From Paragonimus westermani (taxonomy: Eukaryota > Platyhelminthes > Trematoda > Plagiorchiida > Troglotrematidae): a stretch of DNA of 64,000 bases. Positions within the stretch are counted from its first letter, which is position 1. Each line of letters starts with the position of its first letter. The notes under the pieces were generated by a model that had not been told where the DNA came from, searched no databases, and was given only the letters and a program-made list of their open reading frames with translations. This document shows, piece after piece, positions 1 to 12,800 of the stretch. The stretch lies in assembly GCA_008508345.1 (NCBI GenBank), contig QNGE01000945.1, positions 88,044 to 152,043 on the forward strand. The letters run 5' to 3'. Made by a program: the position numbers and the translations under genes.

Positions 1-689
1 AAGACACCCAACGAGATTTTAAGTCAACTTTTTAATCACGATCTCTTCGTGGCTGTACTGAACGGTTGGTATATAACAAGCTGACGGTCATACAGTGTTA
101 CAGTCTCCTTTGTTCGTCAACTTAGCCCATATCAACCGTGTTATGATGACAACCACCGATAACTATCTTTCCATAGGCCACAGTTATGATTTTTGGTCAG
201 CTTTGCTCATTCATTAGGTCAGCGTGAAACGGAAGTTCACACAATTAATGACCAACCACAACGCGTTGATGTGTGCGCAGATTGTTGAGGCGCTCTTGCT
301 AATATACTACCACCGTCCTCAAGCATGTCTGGTATTGTGTAATGACGACAACGGTTAACTGGACTTTGAAAGAATGCAGAGGGCTATTCGCGTCAGCGTA
401 GAGGCCCATCCAAAGATTAGTAGTATAATCTAGCGGATATCCGTTGATTAAAACTGAACACATCTGAACAAACGGATCGTCACTGATGAAAACGGGAATC
501 GGCAACTAGAAAGTGCTGCTTGTCGACAGAAGCTAATTGCAAAGCCGGAATTATGACGGGAAAACCAGTATTCTCCCATGAGTGATCCGGAGGGAATTTT
601 GTCTGTGCACGGAAACGCTGTCAGTGATGTTGAGTGTTTACAAAAAATAACAATTTATTTCCTCTGTTTTCAATATATAACCATTGTAG
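1..689. other. Non-coding stretch, probably intron upstream of first recognised hydroxylase exon
   Basis: No convincing coding sequence. The short ORFs have no recognisable domain. The stretch ends in an AG acceptor (ccattgtag) directly before the exon at 690, so it is probably intronic. I looked for an exon encoding the first half of the ACT-like regulatory domain and did not find one. Confidence 0.5.
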
Positions 690-894
690 GATACAGAGCG
701 AGAACAATTCAAGTTGCTGCATCTGGAAACCCGATTGGCGGCACAAAAAACCACGGATACCGAAAAACAACCAAACAGCTGCTTCCTTACCGTTGAATTC
801 ATTGGCAAATACGAGGATGTCCTTTGTGAACTCTTGAAAGCTCTAGAATGCGTTGACAAGGTTCAAGTTCATTTGGAACAGCATGCTGAAAACA
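690..894 (+). CDS. TH: TH exon A: end of regulatory (ACT-like) domain
   Basis: Acceptor ccattgtag, donor gtgagt; starts in phase 0 and leaves one base (A). Encodes residues 1-68 of the visible protein. HLETR followed by [14 protein letters not shown] and LLKALECV matches the pattern of the regulatory segment just before the catalytic core in animal tyrosine hydroxylases. The exon is internal: no in-frame ATG fits a start here, so at least one upstream exon must exist. Confidence 0.75.
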
Positions 895-3800
895 GTGAGT
901 TTCGTTTTCAAAATTCACAACTGTACTCGTTTCGAGGACCTCCTGTCACAACCACACTGTCATAGTTGTTAAGATGAACCAACCAGATAGTACACCATAA
1001 GATTAAAACCTGAATGTACCGTCCCATTTAAAACGGTTCCACCTTATGGTCTACAAAAACGATCACTTCCAGTGAAGCAAATTTCTTTATGAAGGTTAGC
1101 AGTTCCCAATAAGAATTTATCACTTTTGGATGCCAGAATAATAACCGAGAATGATTCAAAACCGTAGGATTTTTTCATAATAGCAGACTTTTTAAAGATT
1201 TATTGTTCGTAGAAACTCATTTCAGTCCATTATAATTGCTTTACACTCGTAATTTTCTGCCCCTAGTCGGTAGTCATTGTTTCTATTGATAGATCACAAG
1301 GTTTGGCACACAGATATTGTTTTGTGCTCGTATCTAACTATTCTATCCAGCACTGGCTAGTCATTAGACATAAGAGATTGCTACACGCTCTGGGGGTCAT
1401 GTCTGTCTGTGCAACTGTATATATGATACGGCTAAGTACAGTGCAATGTGTACTCATACTCAAGAGGCTCACCTGACCAAGCGAAGTAGATACAACAATT
1501 GGTTTGATAATAAAACAGTGCAGAAAGTTGAGTTGTTTGCGTTCGCATGAGGGTAAAAGTAGACGCAAGTGGTGGGAGTTTCGTTAGCAAGATAATCATC
1601 TACTGAAACACTGTAAATGTAACAACAAACGCTGGGAGTACTTAAGAGCAGCGGAAATGGCTTGATTAATGTGAGAACAAGCTAAAGGGGTACCAGTTTG
1701 TGCATCTCTTCAACTATAATCGTACAATATCAAGTGAATAACAGAGCAAACTAATAATTGCGAGACGGCTGAAAAGGACAACTGCTCAAGACACAAGTTA
1801 TATAATTAAAACCAAACTAACGCAAGGTAGCTTCGATCTTGGGGTGATTTGATCCTCTGTGTAGAGATGGGATTTTAAACATATGGTGCAAAACCTTCCC
1901 CACGGAAGTTATATCCGCTATTGATTATATGGCGGGCGACTGATGATGCGGTCATACAGCTTGAAGCTAATGTTTAGTTGACATCCAGTAAACGTTTGCT
2001 GACTACCCACTTGGGTACATGCTTCGGCATTAATGTTCATAACCTTCTCACAATTCTTTGTGCATAGTTACGGCTACGATCGAAGTCATCTTTACAGTGA
2101 GAAACAGTAAGAACCATCTTAGGTGTCTTGATGGGCTGCAGAAGTACCGAATGATTGTTGGCTATCGCTACTAACGAGATTGCACAGAATGTTCGTTTGT
2201 GCTTGTATCTTCTCAAAGGACCTATTACCTCAATATCGCAGGTTACTAAACACAATTCTTTGAGTGAGATACACGTGTTCACATGTCACGATATTCACTG
2301 AAACTGGTAGGATGTTCAGCCTTCAGTAGTGTTCTGTCAGCAGTTCTACCTCATTAGGCAGGGTCACATGTGTATATTTATGTTTGCAACTGTAGGGTAA
2401 TACTTTAGTGAACACAGTTTCTCGTTGCTTTGTTTGCAGTCTTTCAAAATGTTAGTGGTTTTTCGTCCATACCCCTTTGCGGCTGACGAAATATCTAACT
2501 GAATTATTCAATTGACGCGAGGATAGTACATCAAGGGAGCCAGTAGACCGTTTCTTTGCATCCCACAGCTTTTGGAGGGGACTTTGCTTTCTTCGATTGA
2601 TTTATCTGATTAGATTCGGGGACGGTAAGCCAGGTGTTATTATCTCCGACAAAAATCTTTGGCGTTTAAAAACTAGTATATTGTTGTCTTATTTTTGTCA
2701 CGCAAATATTGGCCCATTCTAACAACGTCAGTCTGTTGAAGAAATGTACTTAAAAAATGAGATCTTTTATCATGGGTACGAAATATAATGAGATGTTTCA
2801 AGCACCCCAGTGTACAGACAAAAGGTTAGCGTGACACGAAATAAAATCTGAAAATTCATGATTTTCTTATTGACCGTGAACTGCAATTAGGCGTTCATGA
2901 AGCACACCTATTCACCACTGATTTTGTAATTCTCTCATTAATTGGGAAGTATTCACTATATTGTTCAAGCACACACTGCTTTGGCAACCTCTAATGCTTC
3001 GTTTGAACAGTTGGTTGATTTGTGGAGGATAGAGTTGCATACCAAGGTTCAAAGGGCATTGGAGTACCAGGTTCGTTAATTTTGGTCGGAACGTTTAGCT
3101 GAGAGACGGTGAAACCAGTTAGTGTCTTCTCTCGAGATGACTAAACAACATGAGCATTGCTGTCGTGCAAATATGGCTGAGGATTATTTGACCGTGTATA
3201 ACGTGAGGTCAGTGACATAGTGGTCAAAAAGTTGCCTCATGAAAATATGGTTGAGTTTAAAGTGCGGTCGAGGCAATAGAACGGATAACTAATGCGTTTT
3301 AACAAAAGTGAAATCACGTACCATGTCTCCTTCCCAAACAGTCTGGTACAAAACTTCTACAGGACTGCGACAACTACAATCAGATGTGAGTGATTTTTGG
3401 GTTGTGTGAAACAAAATCCAATACTACTCACCAGTACAGCTAAATTACAACGCTGAATAGCCTACGTCAATGACGGAAAAGTGCAATAAACTGAGGAGAA
3501 TTTTTTGTACCAGCAGGACGACGGCCCAGTCATCTAAAACGCTGTGCAAATTAGAGAATCAGTGACACTTCACACAAGAACAAAGCCACTGAGAAATTCC
3601 GTACATGCTCCCTGATTTTTTGTGCTGATTATAACAAGATATTGCATTAGTAGAACAATGTAACATGACATCGGTTTGAATCACAACAGAGACCGTGAAT
3701 AAAAGTTCAGAATAATCAAGCTAAACATATTTAACAATGCATGTTTTTAACTGGACCAGTGTTCAACCCCAACATTTTGCTGTTTGCAACGGTTGCGTAC

Positions 3801-6800
3801 ACTCCCATTCTGAAGACGACTACGAGTGAATGTCCAGGTAGATTATTTTGGTTATCGTTTAAGTGTGACCGATAGAGTGATGAAAATTTATTCTTCTTGC
3901 ATAAATGTACAGAGAACTTCAGTTGCTCACTGGGAAAATATACCACACTGCTGATCAGTCCTAACTAGGTGCCACCCGCACATATGACTATGAATTTCAT
4001 ACTCAGATGGGTCTTCTAGGAAAAACGCGTTCAAGAGGGAGGCATAAGAGGCGAGTTTCGTTCTCACAAGAGCACGCAAGTAGTGTATATCCTTGTCAGT
4101 AGCCGGGGTGTGAAGTGCGGCCAATTCAGGTTATTAAATCCTGTTGATACACGGAGCAATATATCGGCCATATGTATGTCAGAAGGAGATTCGAGAACAG
4201 GTTTGCGCTCATTTGACATCAAATCCGAGTTGGCGGAATAATCTTCATTAATGTGGTCCTTAAAGAGAGAAGAGAAAACATCCTGACACTGGGGAGCATT
4301 GAGACAGAGGGATTAACAGTTCGGCTAAACGGCTGTACGTGAAAGTAGGCAGAGTTTTTATTTAAAGCCGACAAGGAGAAATTTGTTGTTTAACCATAAA
4401 CTCAGAAATGAATGAGACTGGTCACGAAATAAAACAATGTCTATAGGCTCAACACACTTATTTTGATTGTTTGCTTAAGTACAAACCACTGCATCTTTAG
4501 TACAGTCATAATGTCATTTATCGAGAAAAATTAACAATGTATCTGGTGGTTGGTAGCGAAATATCTGGGGAACGTAGTACATCTTTGCTGGTTGGTGAAC
4601 GATATTGAGAACTCGCGCCAGGTCGTTGGACATTTGATGTACTATATTGTGCTGGATTATTCCATTAAGTTGAATCATCCATGTCCTGAGACTTCTTGAA
4701 GCAAACAGTTCTATATAATTATAGATTCCTTCCCTAACCCTAGTTGTATGTGACTTGAATTGTTTTGCCTACGCCCTAGCCAGGTCGAATCTCAAGGGCT
4801 CGCTCCTCTTCACGGTGCTCCACATTCAGTCCGTTGTGTAATCAGATGATGTGATGTAACATCCAGATTAGTAAAAAGAGTGCAGACTATACTGTTTTAC
4901 AGCAGAGCATTGCAGTAACAGTTTAATGTTATGTTGAGTAAGTTTGACAAAACAGCAGTAGATGCTTGATGATCTGCAACCGTATTATCACTGATGAGTA
5001 GTCGAAGATTTGGTTTATTTTCAAGTTGACCATCACTCACGTTTGATCGCAGCGTTCGCATTCAGATAGACTCTCCAGTCAGCCTCTTTAGAAAAGAAGC
5101 GCTAGACTCGAGTTTCGCTCTCATTAGAGCTCGTCAGTAGAGTCTATCCTTGCCACGACCGGGATTTGAACTCCGGACATTCCAATCATGAGGTAACTGT
5201 GTTGACCACTGCGCTAGTGACCTCACATTAGGCACGACCAAATTATCAAATCTGAACGCCCAACCACTCTCGTTTGTGAGCAATGATCATGTTGCCCGAT
5301 CATCTCGAGAGGAGACACAGTAGCTGTCCCGTTAACTCCAATCGATAAAAAACCATATTATCGCAGATGGAGATGACAGTTACCGAGTCTGTCTTCGTAA
5401 TTAGTTTTAAGATGGTTATTCAATTTTGGTCACCGACGCCTACCTAATACATTCAACTCAATACAGAGACAGTTGGCCAAAACAGTTGTTTACTGCTTGA
5501 TAAAAACCACAAGGCAGACAAAATACACCAGGTGTTGTCTCTGAAACCGCTCACTATCATACAATGTGTGTGTACTGTATTTTGTCTTTTCTCACCGCTA
5601 AGTTACTCTCTCATGTTTTTATGCTCCAGTTTGGGTTCCATGCCACGTATCCGATTTGGACAAATGTCAACACTTGTTGTTGAAATTTCAGCCGGAGCTG
5701 CAAACCGATCATCCGGTACGTTTTGAAAGTTTGATCTTGTCGAAGCCGATATTAAGTTACTATCTGAGGATACGTAAGTTACGCACATATTGGCAGTACA
5801 TTGGTAAGCCCTCATAGTGAACGCTGTCGTAATGAAGAGCGCACTGTAACGAAAAGAGTTTATGATGCTGAAATTATTCCATGCCAAGGAATTGACTTTT
5901 CTTTTCATCCTAAGTGGAGCTGTTGTAACAAGAATCTCTCCGTGGGGAACAAACTAACCATCCCCAGTAACGCTTTTTTCGAGTATAATGAAATGTAACT
6001 GGCGAACAACAGTTCAACCAATAGCATGATGCGAACAACCGTGTCACCGCATACAGTTGCACAGTTCATAGTCAGGTATAAATCTTTACGGGAATGGTTC
6101 GGTGAGTTCATCGTGCGTTTCACACACTCAGTAGGCACATTTACAAAAATTGCTTCACATTATCTGAACCAAATTGCCAGAGGACGTGGACAGAGGCACT
6201 CGAGCATCTGACCACAAGGGTAGGTACGAACAAGCCGAATACCTGGTTTGTTATGTGTAGATTAACCCAGCAAGGATGGGTGGTGTCTACAAAGAGAACT
6301 CAACAATACAATGGGGTGCTGTTAATAACGATCGATAGTCAAAACACTTTTCAAACGGATGGTGTTCAATCAAATTCGGTCAAATGAACGGTGGTGTAAT
6401 GACTGTATTCCCCGAGAAGTGTGAAGTAGCAGTTCACCAGGGAGGGTTGCAAACACGCAATAAAAACGCTACTGAGTAAAGAATTAAGGTTGATCAAACG
6501 TTTACGATCAGATTACTCATATAAGACTAATTGTTGACCTGTGTACGCATGATATTGTTTATTTCTATTTTTTGGACCGGGCTGCACTAGCCTTTAAGAG
6601 TTTGGTGACGAGTGAAGTGTGTCATCATAATGGGTTGATGTTGCAATCTTCTGTCTGGATAAGTGTCGAGATCGATTACCTATAATTCTTGGTTTAGTTT
6701 GGCCCGGTCTCCCACAGCAAGGGACACTTGGGAGGTGTTCGGCCATCTGTCAAAGCAAACACCGATCACTCCTGCTACTGTGGACGTCACCACAATTATA

Positions 6801-9800
6801 ATCAAGTTTTCAGGTAACGTATGAGAGAGATTGGTTAGGCGAATTAAATTTCTTGTCTGCAAAACTTACTCTCCGGGTTAAAAAGAGGCCTACAAGAATC
6901 TGTAGCTCGACAATTGCGATAAAAAGGTATGTAAAAGCTTGTGGTTCACATCCTTGTTCAGATCGTTTACATAAGTCTTAAAAAGTATTCCAGCATTTTG
7001 CGTGCTTGGAAGTTCTTTCCGGCTTTACTTTGTTGCGAACGTATACAAACTGTTGAGATGCTCCGTACACAAGTCAAATTTCAGTCAATGACTCTTCATT
7101 CCGTTGCGCGTATTTTTTTTTAGCTAACTCAAGGCGGAGCAATGCTGTTCATTTCATAGCCTTATGAACTTTTCGAGTCGCAATATGAAGGTCAGATGTG
7201 AAGTTGATTCCAATGTTAGCCTTACATGCTGCTTTCGTTTTAACCCAAGACGACTGAGTTGTTCGCCTGCTGTTCAACAATCCAGCCGCCTGATGCTCAC
7301 AATCAAGCCTATTTAGGTTCTCTGACTGATATGACGTCTGATGGCAGGACCAAAGCTCAGCTGACTCTTGTATCATTTGCGTATACGATTTACAAACGAA
7401 AGCAATATACACTTTCGAACCGTTTCTGTGGTCAGCCACTATTTAACACAAAAGTAACGTTAAATATAGTGGAGAAAATTTGACCATTTCACGAGCTAGT
7501 AGGTACAATGTACCGCTTTTTCTGTCGGGCTAATTACTAGTATGAATCACTCCGTGTTTCTCAATGCAACCCGTTTTAGCTTACTCTAGTGGTTGTAGAA
7601 TAGATAAGAAAGCAGCACTAGCTTTCTTCGATCAAAAAACCAAATTTTCGGACGAGTTTGTCAGTGTACTGGTTATTTTGCTTTTAGGAACTCGTCGCTC
7701 TGAAGTTGTTTTTACCAAATGTGTGTGCTCACTTGGATTTCACGTTATACATTTCCTCATAGGGCTTCCATGACGAGGCATATCGTAAACGACGACAAGA
7801 TATCGCTCAGCTGGCATTTGACTACCATCAGTAAGTCTACTCTAGTAAACTCTCGTAGGTGTCAAAAGCATTGACACATTCTGTTCGGCCGTTTCTCATT
7901 CATGCAAGTCGAGTCATGTGATTTTACTGTACAGCCAAAATGTGTGGCTTCAGACATAGAAACTGGAATATACTCATTGAGAAAGAATGTTAGTTACCAG
8001 TGAGTCTCGCACATAAGTCGGTTTAACGATATCGTGGGCATTCCGCCAATACACTGCGATATGCAAACGACCTATGTACAAACTGCTACCTGATTACTTT
8101 GTATGAATGAGGTGATATTTCCTGACTAAAATATCAAATGTTTAAACGAGAAGAATATATCAAGTGCATTTACTGACAGTGGTGTTCGTCAAGGATGTTC
8201 AGGTATTTCAAGATGACAATGTTCTAGCTCAGCTACAAAGCCTTGTGCCATCATTTAAGTCGTCTGAAAGCGTAAGAACTGTTAGGTTTCTGGAGAAGTT
8301 CTGATGATTACACTGTTAATTTTTTTGTCCAACCTTTTTCTGCACCTACTGTGTGAAGCCTCTCTGGGCTAAACAGTGTTAACTGAGAGCAGTTTGTGCG
8401 AAAACCAACTAGTCAAATAATGAATTATATTCAGAAATTGTCATCCAGGGAAACGATACGGAAATGTGAAGCTACTTGCTTACAAGTACAACCAGTCTGG
8501 TGTGAGCGTTGTGCACTTTTTCGCAGTCGGATGAAAAGAGCTGGTCGAAAATAATGGGTCCCGTTTATATGTAGATGTTACCAATGTAAAGTGTGCCTAC
8601 ACTTACCGGGTGAACTGACCGCTGTATGCCATCGCTCTATGTCACTCTGCAGTAAACGCAGTACAATTCAAATTTGACCTTGGTCTCCATAATAACATTG
8701 TAACGGTTATTAAATGCCAATTGTTTAAAATGTAGGTGACACTATAGGTCCGCAACTTGGCAGACTGTTTGTAACTATCAACTGGACTATTTCCTCGAAT
8801 GAGGGTTTCATACGAATACAGCCCCATTTATCATGGTGTTGAACTGTTTATGGTGAAAAACAGTCAGCTCGAATTGCTACTCAAGTTGATAAACGTAAAT
8901 GCCACCGAGGTACGTGGAGCGATATACTGACATCTGTGTGCAAACAACCCGAAATTACTGGGGAACTGGATAGTGATAATGGTTGAAATATGAGGAATAT
9001 ATGCAGTTCACGTTTTTATTGTTTTTCTTCCTCTTGCTGTGTAATCGTGAAGTTTCTGAAACAGAACTAAAGGGAAAGGGAATCGTGAAGGCATGAAAAT
9101 ACATCCGACTCGGTTGGACGTGGACGTCCGCGTGGTCGTTTGTGGCCAGTTTAACTAATCCATGTGGAAGTCTACCATTAATTTCTGTGGTGACCCTGTT
9201 CCTTGTGTGATTTATGTTCTTTTGTTATGAATGAACAAAGCCTCAGTACGGAAGAAAATCAGTATCTTACTGTAATCAGTTAAGTTCTCCAGTAGCGTGA
9301 GTCTCTAGTTTGGTAATGGCTTATTCGTGCTATCGAAACACTAATTGGTAGTGACCAGCGGTTGGGGATAAGTCAGGTTTCAACTGACGTGTTACTCTCC
9401 TCCTATCGGCCGAAGAACTAACGGGTTGTGACCGAGTATAACAAGATGGATAGGCGGTTACCGAGAAACACCAGATGAACGTGATATAAAATTATATCAC
9501 ATCAGTATTACACCTCATTTTACACGGCTCGTATAGTTCATTGTCCGTTTTTAGACGCACAGAACTGGTTGCTTCACAAACATCTACCACGCAACCAATT
9601 TTCGGTTCCCGACGTTCATACCGGGTTTTCTATCTTCTAAATGTGGGCTGAGACTTGCCACTAATTTTAACACACGCCGATTCGAGATTTTCCTCCACAC
9701 ACTTCAGTAGCACCCATAGATAGCGATTTAGTGGTCTAAAGAAAATGACGACCGTCACGTGTTTGGCGTGAATGAAAGTAATACAACTGTGTAGTAATCA

Positions 9801-12800
9801 AACACGAACTGACCAGACAACAAATGTTTAACGAAGCCTACACACCAACGGTTTGCCAGGTCACGCGTTTTCGTGTTATCGAAGGATAGTCACCTTTAAG
9901 GCTGCTCCTGTCATGTTATTCGTGAAATGGCGTTCTCGATAGAAATGGCTAGGACACTATCTTAAACCTATCTGTGGTGAGTCTGAAGAGTTGACTAATA
10001 CCCACGAACAGTTTACCACAATGGCTGACTTCAAACGTGTTCGAGAAATAGGTTGATCCACTTATACTCATCGGTCCCTAGCCCAGCCACTTCCAGTGAC
10101 TGTGTCATAGCGTTGACATGACCAAGGGTTTCTGTGGCTCACGTGTACCAGAAATTTTCTATATATCGACTAACGCAGCGGAGGTAGTATGCCGTTTTCA
10201 GTTGATTTGAAAAAAACGATTGCAATTCAGAATTCTCCTTCAATACTTCACACAGCGGTGATCCTTGTCCTGATGTTGACTATAACGAGGAGGAAACTGC
10301 AACCTGGTAAGAGATGTTTCTCATGGCTGTTGCTCCTGTTTGTACGTGTTGTACCTATTTCATTATATAAGTTGATGAAGTATACAATTTATTTTTTTCT
10401 CAACCGTTAAAAATGTCACATTAATGCTCTGCTTACTGACAAGTAGTTAGTGACTTCGATGCAAACAACCTGGGTAGTAGGGATCATAGTTGATTTCCTC
10501 TTCCCATATTCGGGTGAGATTTATCTCCAGGCATCTGCCAAAACGAGTGAACAGATTCGAGAACAATTCCTACTACAACCTCGCTGAACACAGACGAGCA
10601 TAATAACCACCATGAGGTCGCTTCGCAATAAACGATGAAATGAACTTCCACATCTAAATGTTTATCCCCGATCATTTGCAAGCTCAATTGTCTTGACAGA
10701 AGACACAGTAAGATCTCTGTTAACTCCGGTTGATAATCTTCCAATTAGAAATCATTATTTACGTCAAAAACGAAAAAAATTAGGCCCACTGGATAAATTT
10801 TTCTCAGTAGAGAATATGTGATTGAGGATTTCGATTTTTTGAAGTAGAGCACCATACATAATTTTAGTTATTGCTCCGATATTGAGCAAGCTTTTTATGC
10901 ATGACTTCTTCCAAAAAGAACTATCGGCGCGTTAAACCAGTGCCATAAACCAAACACCGTTTATCACTTAACTAGAATAATTTGCCCACACATAACGTAA
11001 CGGTAATGATGAAGTGATCATCAAGGTCGTCACAACAGTACTTTGACGTGTGGGTCAACTTCAGGCCATGGTAGGGATATTCACAACCAATCAGTTATAA
11101 CAACAATGAAACTTACCATTGATCAAAAACTTTTGATTAGATAGTCAAACTCTTAGACCACTGTTCTGATACTAGATTTCTAGAGGGTGTTATTTCATTT
11201 TTAAGATGCCGTTCGGTTGCCCCAATCTAAGTGTGAAAACTGAGCTCAAGTTTTGGGCGAATCTTCAGTGTGCACTTTTTCTTGTGGTGTGTGGCTGGTT
11301 AATCCGAAATCGACAGTAAAAATCTTCTGTCTTCTGGTGCGTCGGAGTTGTCTTGCAAAGTTAAAATGACCGTCTTAATTTGTATTTGCACACAGGTCAA
11401 CCTGACTTCTTGTTGCCTTGATTTTATAGTTAACACTATATGTTCACAGCATAAGTAATAAGTGTTTCTTTGCCACTATCAGTAACTAAAAAGCTAGTCG
11501 TTTCTGCGGTGGCATTAACTTGTTAGTTTGTACCTGCTTCAAAAAAGATAATGGTATTTCAACCAGTTTACGTAGGCTTAGATAAGTGCATGTAAAAAGG
11601 GAATCGTTTTGATACTGCTACGATGCAAGAGACTTGGTTAATAGGAATTACATTCCACTGCAATCTGATAGCATATTTCACACTCAGGTGGACTTTCCAG
11701 CGTGCCACTTTCGAGACTGAGTACTGGACTTAAGTCATGTTTTTAGTGGAGTCCGTTATTAGTATGCATTTCCTAGCTAAGTCTGGGTGTGAATTCTGAT
11801 AACATTCTCAAGAAGCAATCCTGCTTAACTGTACACTATTAACCTCGTATCAAACACGACCGAATCATAACATATGAAGTCCTAACCCCGTTTCCTTTTG
11901 AGTAGGATAATGGGTGCACAATCCGATCGACAGGAAACGCAATAAATTAGGTCAAGCTTAATCCGGAATTAATGCACCTGAATTGAAAGCCACCTACAGT
12001 TGACCTATCAATGGATTTAAGCTATACCTTTCTCAAGAGAGGCCCTAGAATCAGGTGCCGTTTATCCTTAACGAAATGCAAAACTTGTGAACGAATATTG
12101 GTACAGTTCTACGTAACAAGCTTTATAACAAGCTTCCAGATGAACGGCGGAAATTAAGTGCACTAGAGCCGAAATTAGGAAACCTACATACTTTATGATG
12201 CCTTGATACAGATGATAAACCGGACCATATTCGTTGAACAAATGCACGAAATGAAAACCTGCGCGAGATTAAGCATAGGCAGTTATTGATCAATTTCTTG
12301 TCCACTAGACTACCGGTTTCAGTAGCATCTCTAATGTGCAACCAGTTTAGATGAACGACAGGTGAGCTGGTAACAACCACGCTAATGCGAACGGACAAAA
12401 TGTACATTAACCTACCAGGTTGCAATAATAACATTCATGGAATATTGAAATGATGCCTGGTTGATAGAATGCAAACACGACACAGATAAATTTTGTAAGT
12501 TAGACTAACACATGCGATGTTCATGAAACCAGTAGTCTTAAGAATAAGAAATTCGGTTTGTAAAATGAAGTTTTTCCACTTGAGTTCCATTTCATCTGTT
12601 TCTGGTCACTCAGTTCGAGTAGGATGAAAATCCAACTGGTAATGCAACTAATTATCACAAATATCACCTTCACTCTAATAATTGTGAGCTTTACTGCGTT
12701 TCTCAACATTCTGTTCGTTGGTTTAAGGAAGGAGGTCTACTCAACTTTGAAGGCAAGCCACAGTAAAAGGGCATGCGCTGAGTATCTTGAGGGTTTTCGT

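Larger units (their letters stand above)
895..5629 (+). other. TH intron, 4.7 kb
   Basis: GT-AG intron. It contains two tRNA-derived SINE copies near 4010-4135 and 5070-5345. No other coding signal was recognised in the rest. Confidence 0.7.

Noticed and set aside
5603..5908. 101-codon minus-strand ORF
   Set aside because: Antisense shadow over TH exon B and adjacent intron; no recognisable domain.
12123..12434. 103-codon minus-strand ORF in a TH intron
   Set aside because: No domain, no splice context and length within chance expectation.
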